NCBI GenBank assembly: GCA_022820025.1
Contig: JAJEGF010000030.1
Span: 62,001-126,000, forward strand
Length of the DNA stretch: 64,000 nt
Reading direction: 5' to 3'
DNA from: Chloroflexota bacterium
Lineage (GTDB): Bacteria; Chloroflexota; UBA11872
Of the stretch, positions 34,637 to 42,708 are shown one piece after another. Numbering within the stretch: position 1 is the stretch's first letter; the number at the start of each line of letters is the position of its first letter. The notes beneath the pieces are model-generated. The model saw only the letters and a list, made by a program, of their open reading frames with translations, was not told the DNA's origin and made no database searches. The position numbers were made by a program, and so were the translations under genes.

Positions 34637-36235
34637 ATGGCAAGCGACAAGAACCTCGACGACCTCGGCCTTACCCACACCGGCGACATCCACTGGAACC
34701 TCAGCACCGCCGCGCTGTACGAGCACGCGGTGCGAAACGGCGAGGCCGAACTCAGCAACTACGGCCCGCTGATCGCCATGACGACCCCACACACCGGGCG
34801 CTCGCCCAGCGACAAGTGGGTCGTGCAGGACGACGGAAACAAGGACGAAGTGTGGTGGGGTCCCAACAACCAGCCGTTCGACGAGGCCAAGTTCGAGCCG
34901 CTGTTTGCCCGCGCCTGCGCCTTCGCGCAGGGCCGCGACCTGTACGTGCAGGACCTCTACGCCGGCGCCGACGCCCGGTACCGGCTGCCGGTGCGCTTCG
35001 TCACGGCGTATGCCTGGCACAGCTTGTTTGTCCGCAGCTTGTTCATTCATCCCACGGCCGAGGAACTGGAGAACCACGACCCGCAGTTCACGGTGGTGAA
35101 CCTTTCGCCGTTCCAGGCCGACCCGGCCGTGGACGGCACCGGCACCGAGACCTTCATCGTCGTCAACTTTGCCCGCAAGCTGGTCGTGATCGGCGGGACG
35201 CGCTACGCGGGCGAGAACAAGAAGTCCATCTTTACCGTCATGAACTACCTGTTGCCCCAGCAGGGCGTGCTGCCCATGCACTGCTCGGCCAACGTGGGAT
35301 CGGACGGCGAGACGGCCCTCTTTTTCGGCCTGTCGGGCACCGGCAAGACCACCCTCTCCATGGACCCCGACCGCCCGCTCATCGGCGACGACGAGCACGG
35401 CTGGAGCGACGTGGGCATCTTCAACTTCGAGGGCGGCTGTTACGCCAAGACCATCAAGCTCTCCGCCGAGAACGAGCCCGAAATCTACGCCACCACCCGC
35501 CAGTTCGGCACCGTGCTCGAAAACGTGCCGATGGACCCGGACACTCGCATGGTCGACCTCGACTCCGAGGAGATCACCGAGAACACCCGCGGCGCCTACC
35601 CGCTGACGCAGTTGACCAACGTGGTTCCCGACGGCCTCGGCCGCCACCCGCGCAACGTCGTGTTCCTGGCCGCCGACGCCTTTGGCGTGCTGCCGCCAAT
35701 CTCGCGCCTCACGCGCGATCAGGCCATGTACCACTTCCTGCTCGGCTACACCGCCCGCGTGGCCGGCACCGAGCGGGGCGTCACCGAGCCTGAGGCCACC
35801 TTCAGCGCCTGCTTCGGCGCCCCGTTCCTGCCGCGTCCGCCCAGCGTCTACGCCGAAATGCTCGGCGAGAAGCTGGACGAGCACGGCTCAACCGTCTGGC
35901 TGGTCAACACCGGCTGGACCGGCGGCCCGGCCGGCGAAAGCGACCGCATCTCGCTGCCCTACACCCGCGCCATCCTCGGCGCCGCCCTCTCCGGCGCGCT
36001 GGACGACGTGCCCTACGTCACCGACGAGATCTTCGGCCTCCAGGTCCCCACCGCCTGCCCCGGCGTCCCCGACGACGTGCTGAACGCCCGCGGCCAGTGG
36101 TCCGACCCGGCTCGCTACGACGCCCAGGCCACCGAACTCGCCGCCCTCATGCACAACGCCTTCAAACCCTTCGCCCCCGGCGTCTCCCAGGCAGTCCGCG
36201 ACGCCGCCCCCCTGGCGGCACGGCCAGCGGGGTAG
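34637..36235 (+). CDS. pckA: Phosphoenolpyruvate carboxykinase (ATP)
   Basis: 532 residues, family-typical. It converts oxaloacetate plus ATP to PEP, CO2 and ADP at the start of gluconeogenesis. RSPSDKWVV is the substrate Arg loop, FFGLSGTGKTTLSMDPDRPLIGDDEHGW is the kinase-1a P-loop plus metal-binding Asp-Asp, and EGGCYAKTIKLS and GRHPRNVVFLAADAFGVLPPIS are signature blocks. WLVNTGWTGGP and GVPDDVLNARGQW mark the C-terminus. AAGGGAG lies 12 bases before the ATG. A strong terminator hairpin follows. Confidence 0.98.
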   Translation: MASDKNLDDLGLTHTGDIHWNLSTAALYEHAVRNGEAELSNYGPLIAMTTPHTGRSPSDKWVVQDDGNKDEVWWGPNNQPFDEAKFEPLFARACAFAQGRDLYVQDLYAGADARYRLPVRFVTAYAWHSLFVRSLFIHPTAEELENHDPQFTVVNLSPFQADPAVDGTGTETFIVVNFARKLVVIGGTRYAGENKKSIFTVMNYLLPQQGVLPMHCSANVGSDGETALFFGLSGTGKTTLSMDPDRPLIGDDEHGWSDVGIFNFEGGCYAKTIKLSAENEPEIYATTRQFGTVLENVPMDPDTRMVDLDSEEITENTRGAYPLTQLTNVVPDGLGRHPRNVVFLAADAFGVLPPISRLTRDQAMYHFLLGYTARVAGTERGVTEPEATFSACFGAPFLPRPPSVYAEMLGEKLDEHGSTVWLVNTGWTGGPAGESDRISLPYTRAILGAALSGALDDVPYVTDEIFGLQVPTACPGVPDDVLNARGQWSDPARYDAQATELAALMHNAFKPFAPGVSQAVRDAAPLAARPAG

Positions 36236-36264
36236 CGAAGAGACCGCGTTCCGTCCCTGACGCT

Positions 36265-36298
36265 GCGACCCGGCACCGTAACTGCGGTGCCGGGTCGC
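36265..36298 (+). terminator. Intrinsic-type hairpin after pckA
   Basis: GCGACCCGGCACCG - TAACTG - CGGTGCCGGGTCGC: perfect 14-bp stem, six-base loop, 30 bp after the pckA stop. There is no long U-tract, as usual in high-GC genomes. Confidence 0.8.
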
Positions 36299-36365
36299 GT
36301 AGGATTGTGTGGTTGAAGCGCTTGCCCGACCTGCACGGCTCTGGTAGCGACACGGCGGGATACCG

Positions 36366-37571
36366 ATGCTCACGCACGTAGAGATCGAGGGATTCAAGAG
36401 CTTCGGTTCGCCCTCGTCCCGTCTTGACTTCGGCCCTCTCAACCTTCTTGTCGGTCCTAACGCATCCGGCAAGTCAAATTTTTTGGCCGCCCTTGAGTTC
36501 CTCCAGACAGCGATCATCAGCGACGTCGAGACCGCAGTCAATGAGTTCGGCGGCATCTCCGAAATTTGGAACAAGCGTATTAGAGATTACGATCGTTCGT
36601 TTCCAATACACATTCGCATCCGCGACTCTGCACCTGAAATGCTTGAGCCGTATGGATTTCCAAAGCATCGGCTTACGTCGTACAACTACGATCTTTCACT
36701 CGCTTTACGATCCGAGCATGAGCCACCGGTAATTCAATCAGAGCGTATCTATGCGAGAATCAATAATATATCAGGGGAACGTTTCATTTATCAGATGAAT
36801 AGAAGTGGCTCGTCTGTGAGGGTCGAAGATGCACTTGCTTCACGTGGTTCTCAAACCCGGAATTTTGCAGTCTATCGCTTAGCATCCGGAAGATCGGTAG
36901 CTGGTCTAACTTTCGACTATATTCCCCTTATAGTGTGGTCTCGTATTCGAGAGTGGAAATTTTACCACATCGACGCTTCTATAGCCAGGCAAGCCTATCG
37001 CGAAAACCCTGAAGCAGACCTCGGTTGCTTCGGAGAAAACCTGGCAGTCGTAGTGAATCGGCTAAAGCAACAAGGCGACGGAAGGAAGTTCACGGCCATT
37101 GAGGAAGCACTGCGTGGGATGGTGCCTGGATTCGAACATGTGCTGCCGGTCTCCATAGGTGCAAAGCTAGGTTTTCAGATTGCGGAGAGTAACGTTAGAA
37201 GCAGATTCAATGCAGGGTCTGTGTCCGATGGAACTGTACGTCTTCTGGCATTGCTTACCATACTGCTATCGTCGAGGCAAGGTGACTTGATCGCTATCGA
37301 GGAGCCTGAGAATGGTCTTCACCCGCATATTACGCCGGATATTATAGAGTTACTTAGGATCTGTTCGAACGATGGTGGCCAGATTTTTGCGACGACACAT
37401 AATCCGGCTTTTCTTGATGAAGCGAAGCCGGAAGAGGTATTTCTTTGCGACAAGATGGATGGCTTCACGCAGGTCGTGCGTGCGTCATCGTTGCCCGACA
37501 TTCATGCCTTTGGCCGCTCGTTCTCTTTAGGTGAACTCTGGGAGCAGGGAGCCCTTGGGGGTATACCCTGA
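36366..37571 (+). CDS. AAA family ATPase (AAA_21/OLD-like), first gene of a two-gene cassette
   Basis: 401 residues. LTHVEIEGFKSFGSPSSRLDFGPLNLLVGPNASGKSNFLAAL is the N-terminal SMC/ABC-type Walker A (GPNASGKSN). Near the C-terminus NAGSVSDGTVRLLALLTILLSS (signature-like), LIAIEEPENGLHPHI (Walker B, catalytic Glu) and GGQIFATTHNPAFLDEA (H-loop) complete the ATPase head. A short helical insert lies between. The type matches COG4637-like ATPases paired with a small nuclease-like partner. The codons are noticeably AT-richer than the neighbours (runs such as aatcaataatatatc), a sign of transfer. The partner gene begins within 9 bp. Confidence 0.92.
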   Translation: MLTHVEIEGFKSFGSPSSRLDFGPLNLLVGPNASGKSNFLAALEFLQTAIISDVETAVNEFGGISEIWNKRIRDYDRSFPIHIRIRDSAPEMLEPYGFPKHRLTSYNYDLSLALRSEHEPPVIQSERIYARINNISGERFIYQMNRSGSSVRVEDALASRGSQTRNFAVYRLASGRSVAGLTFDYIPLIVWSRIREWKFYHIDASIARQAYRENPEADLGCFGENLAVVVNRLKQQGDGRKFTAIEEALRGMVPGFEHVLPVSIGAKLGFQIAESNVRSRFNAGSVSDGTVRLLALLTILLSSRQGDLIAIEEPENGLHPHITPDIIELLRICSNDGGQIFATTHNPAFLDEAKPEEVFLCDKMDGFTQVVRASSLPDIHAFGRSFSLGELWEQGALGGIP

Positions 37572-37579
37572 CAATCGGA

Positions 37580-38152
37580 GTGGGAGTCGAGGGTCCTTCC
37601 GATCGCGCCTTTTTTGAAAAGGTGCTGCATCGGGAGTTCCAAGGTATTCGGTTTGATATCCGTGCGATGAAGAATCGACCGAAGTTGCTTCGTAGAGCTC
37701 CAGACTTGGTTGATAGCTTTCGAAGTCTTCACTATCCACTTGCAATAATTGTAGTTGACCGAGATTCCGATCCTTGTGCTTCAGTAACGGTCCATGAGTT
37801 TGATGGAAATCTTGTGAGTGCGACCCGTATGGAGCTGTGCCAGCGAGATCTGTTCATTTGCGTGGCGGCTGTAGAGCTAGAGTCATGGTATCTGGCCGAT
37901 CAAGAAGCTATTCGACACGCCATACCCGGAGCCACTTATTCCGCGCCAGTGGAAACCAGTCATGTGGGGGCCGCATCTACTCTCCGCAGGCTATGGAGAG
38001 ACGCTGGAGGGTCAGGACAACCTAGAGGGACTAAACCCCAGCTTGCAAGATCTGTGGCGGAGCACTTTGATCCCGCGAGGGCGCGGCGGCACTCCGAGTC
38101 GTTTGCGTACTTCTGGGACCGAGTCACGGTCGCGATCAACAGATCGTCATGA
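37580..38152 (+). CDS. DUF4276 family protein (TOPRIM-like), partner of the AAA ATPase
   Basis: 190 residues. VEGPSDRAFFEKVLHREF, LAIIVVDRDSDP, VAAVELESWYLADQEAI and FDPARARRHSESFAYFWDRV are the DUF4276 blocks. The Glu of VEG and Asp-x-Asp of VDRDSD are placed like the acidic residues of TOPRIM nucleases. The GTG start truncates the first strand; an in-frame CTG at 37568 (reading LTIGVGVEGPSD), overlapping the upstream TGA, could restore it. Same AT-rich composition as the ATPase gene. Pairing with an OLD-type ATPase suggests a defence or toxic-effector module; this is inferred from architecture (compare PARIS, AbiL, RloAB), not shown. Confidence 0.85.
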   Translation: MGVEGPSDRAFFEKVLHREFQGIRFDIRAMKNRPKLLRRAPDLVDSFRSLHYPLAIIVVDRDSDPCASVTVHEFDGNLVSATRMELCQRDLFICVAAVELESWYLADQEAIRHAIPGATYSAPVETSHVGAASTLRRLWRDAGGSGQPRGTKPQLARSVAEHFDPARARRHSESFAYFWDRVTVAINRSS

Positions 38153-38229
38153 CTCATTCTTATTCGATTGTTGTCGCACCCCTTGATCAATGAAGTCGGG
38201 ACGGACTAAGGAATTCGGCTTGACCGCGC

Positions 38230-38258
38230 TTGACAAACCGTGCCCGTTTGCTTGAAAT
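38230..38258 (+). promoter_or_regulatory. Probable promoter of the lactonase gene
   Basis: TTGACA (38230-38235), 17-bp spacer, TGAAAT (38253-38258, four of six). It lies 33 bp upstream of the ATG at 38292, downstream of the AAA/DUF4276 cassette. Confidence 0.45.
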
Positions 38259-38291
38259 GCTTGACTAGGAGAATTCAATCCACTTCACAGC

Positions 38292-39353
38292 ATGACCACC
38301 CAGTACCTCGCCTTCATCGGCACCTACACCACCGGCGACAGCGAAGGCATCTACACCTATCGGTTCGATTCGGGTACCGGCGCCCTGGAGCGTCTGAGCG
38401 TCGTTGGCGGCATTTCCAACCCGTCGTGGGTGGAGATCTCGCCGTCAGGCCGAAACCTCTACGCCGTCGGCGAGGAGACGCATGGCGTCATCAAGGCCTA
38501 CGCCATCGACCCCGCCACCGGCGCCCTGACCTACCTGAACGAGCAGCTCACCGGCGGCCGGGTCCCCTGCCACATCAGCGTCGACCCCACCGAGTCCTAC
38601 GCGCTGCTGGCCAACTACGGCAGCGGCAGCGTGGCCATGCTGCCGATCCAGGCGGACGGAAGCCTGGCCCCGCTGACTGGCTTCGTTCAGCACCAGGGCT
38701 CCAGCATCCACCCCCTGCGGCAGACCGGACCGCACGCCCACTCGATCATTCTTGACGCCGCGAACGGCCGCGCCTTCGCCCCCGATCTCGGCATCGACAA
38801 GCTGCTGGTCTACGACCTCGACCTGGACAGCGGCACGCTGGCGCCCCACGAAATCTCCTGGGTCCGCACCCCGGCCGGCGCCGGACCGCGGCACTTCGAT
38901 ATCCATCCCAACGGCCAATTCGCCTACCTGATCAACGAGCTGGCGTCCTCCATCACCGTCCTGCGCTACTACGCGGACCTTGGCGTGTTCGGCGAAATCG
39001 AGACCGTCAGCACCCTGCCCGACGACTTCGACGGCGAGACCACCTGCGCCGACATCCACGTCGCGCCCTCCGGCAAGTTCGTCTACGGCTCCAACCGCGG
39101 CCACGACAGCATCGCCATGTTCGCCATCGACCAGGCCACCGGCCGCCTCACCGGCCTTGGCCAGGAATCCACCCAGGGTCAGACCCCCCGCAACTTCGCC
39201 ATCGACCCCTCCGGCGCCTGGCTCCTCGCCGCCAACCAGGACACCAGCACCATCGTCACCTTCCGCATCCACCCCCAAACCGGCCACCTCCACTCCACCG
39301 GCCAGGTAACCAACATCCCCAACCCCGTCTGCATCAAACTCCTGCCGGTCTGA
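38292..39353 (+). CDS. Beta-propeller lactonase family protein (6-phosphogluconolactonase-like)
   Basis: 353 residues forming a seven-bladed propeller: repeated blades such as YLAFIGTYTTGDSEGIYTYRFD, SWVEISPSGRNLYAVGE, CHISVDPTESYALLANYGSGSVAMLPI, PRHFDIHPNGQFAYLINELASSITVLRY and NFAIDPSGAWLLAANQDTSTIVTFRI. HxISVxP and HAHSIILDAANGRAFAPDLGIDKL are signature blocks of the YbhE/Pgl lactonase family, which hydrolyses sugar lactones. The promoter is visible 34-62 bp upstream. The last about 170 bp have a degraded second copy at 41407-41577, part of a tandem duplication. Confidence 0.92.
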   Translation: MTTQYLAFIGTYTTGDSEGIYTYRFDSGTGALERLSVVGGISNPSWVEISPSGRNLYAVGEETHGVIKAYAIDPATGALTYLNEQLTGGRVPCHISVDPTESYALLANYGSGSVAMLPIQADGSLAPLTGFVQHQGSSIHPLRQTGPHAHSIILDAANGRAFAPDLGIDKLLVYDLDLDSGTLAPHEISWVRTPAGAGPRHFDIHPNGQFAYLINELASSITVLRYYADLGVFGEIETVSTLPDDFDGETTCADIHVAPSGKFVYGSNRGHDSIAMFAIDQATGRLTGLGQESTQGQTPRNFAIDPSGAWLLAANQDTSTIVTFRIHPQTGHLHSTGQVTNIPNPVCIKLLPV

Positions 39354-39539
39354 ACATCGCGAGGGTCGGTCGGTTAACCGTCTAAATTCGAGATTCGCGG
39401 CTCATTAACCCGTTCTTCAACTCGCTGCCCGTCGGCGGGTAGAACCGACTCGGACTAGACCTCGGTCAAACAGACAGGCGCTGAGCACAGCCCTGACTCG
39501 TCGATGCAGCACCTTGCCGAGAAGGACACCAAGTGGTTG

Positions 39540-40403
39540 CTACGACCCACCAGCGAAGACCCGCATGAAACCGTCGATGAGCCCGAGGTTGAAGTCAAAG
39601 CTAAGGGCGATGGGCAAGGCATGCTCAATCGAAAAAGTGGCCAGCGGTCCCGATCCGCCGATTCCAAGGAATGAGTCACTTGAGAGGGCCGGATTGAGAG
39701 TCCATGGCGGCGAAGGAACGGCGAGCGAAATAGCTGTTGCCAGGACACCCAGGAACACCGCGACGGCGACGCCGGCGGCCAGTATTGCGCCAAGCGTTCG
39801 GCCATTGCTCAGGCCCAGCGATTCGCGAACGGCCAAATGGGTCCCGATCAGCACCCAACCGGCGATTAATGTCCGGAAGCCCGAGTCAAGCGACGGCGGA
39901 AGTTGCCAGGCCACAAAACCCCAGCGTGCAACATCGGTCGCAGGATCGGTAGCCAGGCCGATGATCGGTACGAAGGCGCGAACGAGGACCGGCGTGAGGA
40001 TGAGGAACAGGCCCGGCGCCTGTGCAAACGCAAGGCCGCGCGCGACCGACCCGAACCGTGGCGTCTGACAGTCGGCTGAGACCAGGCGCCCGCCAATGCT
40101 CCACAGCGCTGCAGCCCACACGGGCCAGGCTGCCAGGTGGACAGCGGTGTGCAGCGCGGCGATTGGCAGCGTTTCGTCCACAAACGTTTGCCACAGCAGG
40201 AGCTCGGTTCGACGTTCAAATGGCACGACTCTCAACATGGACAGCATGGTCCGGCCGCTTTCGCCAAGACCCACGCCAAGCGCCGCAAGCATCACCAGGA
40301 GCACCGCCTGCCGCGTGCTGGCGCCGGGGGCCGAAACCTCGCGGTAGAGGTCTGAATCCAGGCTCAGAGCGCGAATCGTTCCGCGAACTAAACCGCCGCC
40401 CAT
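39540..40403 (-). CDS. Yip1-domain membrane protein, paralog A
   Basis: 287 residues from the ATG at 40403 (MGGGLVRGTIRALSLDSDLYREV); the track start at 40478 would overlap paralog B. The Yip1-like module RALSLDSDLYREVSAPGASTRQAVLLVMLAALGVGLG is followed by AAWPVWAAALWSIGG, AQAPGLFLILTPVL, WVLIGTHLAVRESLGLSNGRTLGAILAAGVAV and the conserved end FDFNLGLIDGFMRVF, giving about five to six transmembrane helices. Of the four paralogs it is closest to C (same ending and helix 1), consistent with unit duplication. Function unknown. Yip1-family proteins act in membrane traffic in eukaryotes, but in bacteria no role is established. Confidence 0.85.
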   Translation of the reverse strand: MGGGLVRGTIRALSLDSDLYREVSAPGASTRQAVLLVMLAALGVGLGESGRTMLSMLRVVPFERRTELLLWQTFVDETLPIAALHTAVHLAAWPVWAAALWSIGGRLVSADCQTPRFGSVARGLAFAQAPGLFLILTPVLVRAFVPIIGLATDPATDVARWGFVAWQLPPSLDSGFRTLIAGWVLIGTHLAVRESLGLSNGRTLGAILAAGVAVAVFLGVLATAISLAVPSPPWTLNPALSSDSFLGIGGSGPLATFSIEHALPIALSFDFNLGLIDGFMRVFAGGS

Positions 40404-40464
40404 TCGTGTCTGCGCGGTCGGCTCGGCTCGGTGCCCGGTGTCCCGCCCAGTGGGACGATCGGTG

Positions 40465-41256
40465 CTACCCACCGGCAAATGGGAAGAGGCGGAACAGGTA
40501 GCCCATCACCGCGCTGCCGAAGTCAAGGCCCAGATTGAAGTCAGACCCCGACGCAGCGTCAAAGCCCGAGGGAACCCCACGCCAATACGCGGTCGCGTAG
40601 TCGAGGTTCCCGGCGCGAGATACCGAGTTGACTGCGGCCCCCACCAGCACCGCGACGATGCCGGCTCCAATGCCGGCGCCGCACAAGGTGATCAGGGTGC
40701 GGCCGTTGCGTAGTCCCAACGCCTCTCGCGTGGCCAGAAAGGTCCCGATGAGGACCCAGACGGCCACCACGCTCCAAACACTGGAGGCCAGCAGCCCCAA
40801 CGGCGCTCTACCCACGCCGTCAGGGTCGACGCGTCCCAGCCAGAAGGCTCCGGCCAGAATCGGAATCAATACCAAGAGTGCGACGGGCGTCTGCGCGAAG
40901 GCCAGGACACGGGCCACAGGCCAGAATCCCGGCGCCCGGCCGTATCGGGCCACACGCCGGCCAATAGCCCAGACTCCGGCCGCCCACACCGGCCAGGCCA
41001 TTACCTGCGCAACGGCGCTAAACAGGACCATGACGCCTGCTTCGGCCATCGGCGAGTCCATTCCCACGAGCGCTGGTTCGTTCCGTTCAATGAAGTGGAA
41101 TGTCCTGGCGCCCCATGCAATGCCTGAAGCTGCGGAAGTGAGGACAACAATCAGTACAGCTTGATAGGAGCTGTTATCTGCGGTGGCGACTTCCCGGTAC
41201 AACGCCGGGTCCAGCCTCAGGGCCCGCAACAGCCTGTTGCCGAAGCCGTCCCCCAT
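40465..41256 (-). CDS. Yip1-domain membrane protein, paralog B
   Basis: 263 residues from the ATG at 41256 (MGDGFGNRLLRALRLDPALYREVATADNSSYQAVLIVVLT). The longer track frame (to 41367) begins in the remnant of the aminotransferase gene. Helix segments: VMVLFSAVAQVMAWPVWAAGVWAIGRRVARY, PVARVLAFAQTPVALLVLIPILAGAFW, VAVWVLIGTFLATREALGLRNGRTLITLCG. The phrase AGAFWLGRVDP is shared almost exactly with paralog D and with neither A nor C. It is the first-transcribed gene of copy 1, with A 61 bp downstream. Confidence 0.85.
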   Translation of the reverse strand: MGDGFGNRLLRALRLDPALYREVATADNSSYQAVLIVVLTSAASGIAWGARTFHFIERNEPALVGMDSPMAEAGVMVLFSAVAQVMAWPVWAAGVWAIGRRVARYGRAPGFWPVARVLAFAQTPVALLVLIPILAGAFWLGRVDPDGVGRAPLGLLASSVWSVVAVWVLIGTFLATREALGLRNGRTLITLCGAGIGAGIVAVLVGAAVNSVSRAGNLDYATAYWRGVPSGFDAASGSDFNLGLDFGSAVMGYLFRLFPFAGG

Positions 41257-41321
41257 GGTCGCCTGCCTCGCTCCCGCGCCGACTCTGGCGGTCAGTCTGT
41301 CACGCGTCGCCGCCGAACGCT

Positions 41322-41399
41322 GCGTGGCTTCGCCAATCCTTCGGGCCCTGCTCAACGCTGTTGACACCGCCGTTTCGCTCCAGGCGTCGATCAGGCGGC
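41322..41399 (-). pseudogene. Remnant of the class-IV aminotransferase 3' end
   Basis: The minus strand translates RLIDAWSETAVSTALSRARRIGEATQ, against RLIDAWSETVGVNIVEQARRLGEATE at the end of the intact gene (44195-45121). RLIDAWSET is identical and ARR-x-GEAT is kept. The stop has been lost, and the frame runs on toward paralog B. It is joined interior-to-interior with the lactonase remnant, the expected junction of a tandem duplication. Confidence 0.85.
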
Positions 41400-41406
41400 C
41401 ACGCCT

Positions 41407-41577
41407 GCCTCGCCATCTTCACCATCGCCTCCACCGGCGTCTGGCACCACGCCGCCAACCAGGACACCAGCACCATCGCCACCTTCCGCATCCACGCCCA
41501 AAACTGGCCACCTCCACCCCACCGGCCAGGTAGCCAACATCCCCAACCCCGACTGCAATGAGCTTCTGCAGGTCTGA
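41407..41577 (+). pseudogene. Remnant of the lactonase 3' end
   Basis: Reads AANQDTSTIATFRIH where the intact gene has AANQDTSTIVTFRIH, preceded by a diverged FTIASTGVWHH (intact: FAIDPSGAWLL). One inserted base (caaaactgg versus caaaccgg) shifts the frame. After it the nucleotide match resumes to the final GTCTGA. It is therefore non-functional. It begins immediately after the aminotransferase remnant. Confidence 0.88.
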
Positions 41578-41775
41578 CTTGAGCTGCTGATTTGCCCTGA
41601 AGCGGGCGATGGCTCCCGGTTAAGCCCATAGCTCACGGAAAGCTGGTGCGTGTGACCTACCAGCGCGGACTCGGACGTCTAGACCCTGAGTCGCAGCCTA
41701 GGTGCCCTTGTTCGTCACTCCCAACGAAGGTCTGTCTCAGCTCACCGATGAAGGGTCACTTCCCGGGTTCAAGTA

Positions 41776-42648
41776 TCAAAATACCGCAATCCGAGCGAAG
41801 AGCCACGTTAGCGCTCGAATGAGGCCTAGATTGAAGTCAAAGCCACCTGAAATTGGGACTGCGGCGTCGAAGTAGATGGGATGTCCGGAAGTCTGGTAGA
41901 AGAAGCCGCTTGAGCCGAGAAAGTCCACGCTCTGGCCGGCCGATCCAACCGTTGGCGCCGTCGCGATCACGATCACGGTCACGATGCTGCCTAGCAAGCC
42001 AGCGATGGCCGCCCCGGCCATGAGTAGCGCGAACATGGTGCGAGCGTTGGTCAGGCCAAACGACTCGCGAACGGCGAGAAACGTCCCAATCAGCACCCAG
42101 ACGGATAGCAGCGCCTGCACGCCGAACACGAGCGATCTCCCGAGATGCAGGGACGCAGCAAGCGGACGAAGCAAACTGAAATCTGCAGGCAGCAAACGGA
42201 AGGCCACGAAGACGATAGGAAAAATGAGGGGAACCACCACAGCGAAGAAACCGTGTGCTTGTGCGAACGCGAGAGCCCGTGCAATCGCCCAAACTCCCGG
42301 CACCGGATTCTGTGCGAACACGTAGCGGGCAATTAACCAGAGTGCGACGGCCCACACGGGCCAGGCGGCGGCCTGCGCGGCCGCGCTGAGCCCTGCGGTT
42401 GGGATCCCGTACCTCCCATAGAACTCCCAAAAGAGCGCTAAATCATCATTCGCGCGGAAAGTCGCCCAGGGAGTCAGCACGACCCGCGCGCACGCGGCAG
42501 TCCCCACCCCGACGGCTGCCAACAGGACGACCAGCGTCGCCTGAAGCGTGATTCCGCCGGAAGCCGCTACTTCTCGATAGAGAGTCGGGTCCAGGCGCAA
42601 GGCTCGGCCTATCCTCTCGCGGAAGGCGGCAAACCAGATGGCACTCAT
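41776..42648 (-). CDS. Yip1-domain membrane protein, paralog C
   Basis: 290 residues: MSAIWFAAFRERIGRALRLDPTLYREVAASGGITLQATLVVLLAAVGVGTAACARVV, then AAAWPVWAVALWLIARYVFAQNPV, AIARALAFAQAHGFFAVVVPLIFPIVFVAF, LLSVWVLIGTFLAVRESFGLTNARTMFALLMAGAAI, ending FDFNLGLIRALTWLFAR. The ending and the first helix place it with paralog A. It is the second gene of copy 2, with 60 bp to D. About six transmembrane helices; role unknown. Confidence 0.85.
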   Translation of the reverse strand: MSAIWFAAFRERIGRALRLDPTLYREVAASGGITLQATLVVLLAAVGVGTAACARVVLTPWATFRANDDLALFWEFYGRYGIPTAGLSAAAQAAAWPVWAVALWLIARYVFAQNPVPGVWAIARALAFAQAHGFFAVVVPLIFPIVFVAFRLLPADFSLLRPLAASLHLGRSLVFGVQALLSVWVLIGTFLAVRESFGLTNARTMFALLMAGAAIAGLLGSIVTVIVIATAPTVGSAGQSVDFLGSSGFFYQTSGHPIYFDAAVPISGGFDFNLGLIRALTWLFARIAVF

Positions 42649-42708
42649 GGCAGCTGATCGCCCGGCGCCCGCCGTGTGGATACGCCGAGGGCGTCAGGGT
42701 CGTTGGCT

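Larger units (their letters stand above)
39184..41399. repeat. Tandem duplication unit, copy 1
   Basis: Runs from the 3' end of the lactonase gene through Yip1 paralogs A and B to a fragment of the aminotransferase 3' end. It matches copy 2 (41407-44278) in gene order and orientation, with offsets of 2223 bp (lactonase end), 2236 (A stop/C stop), 2244 (B stop/D stop), 2245 (A start/C start), 2283 (B start/D start) and 2878 (aminotransferase end). The jump at the end equals the extra lipoprotein segment in copy 2. Confidence 0.7.
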
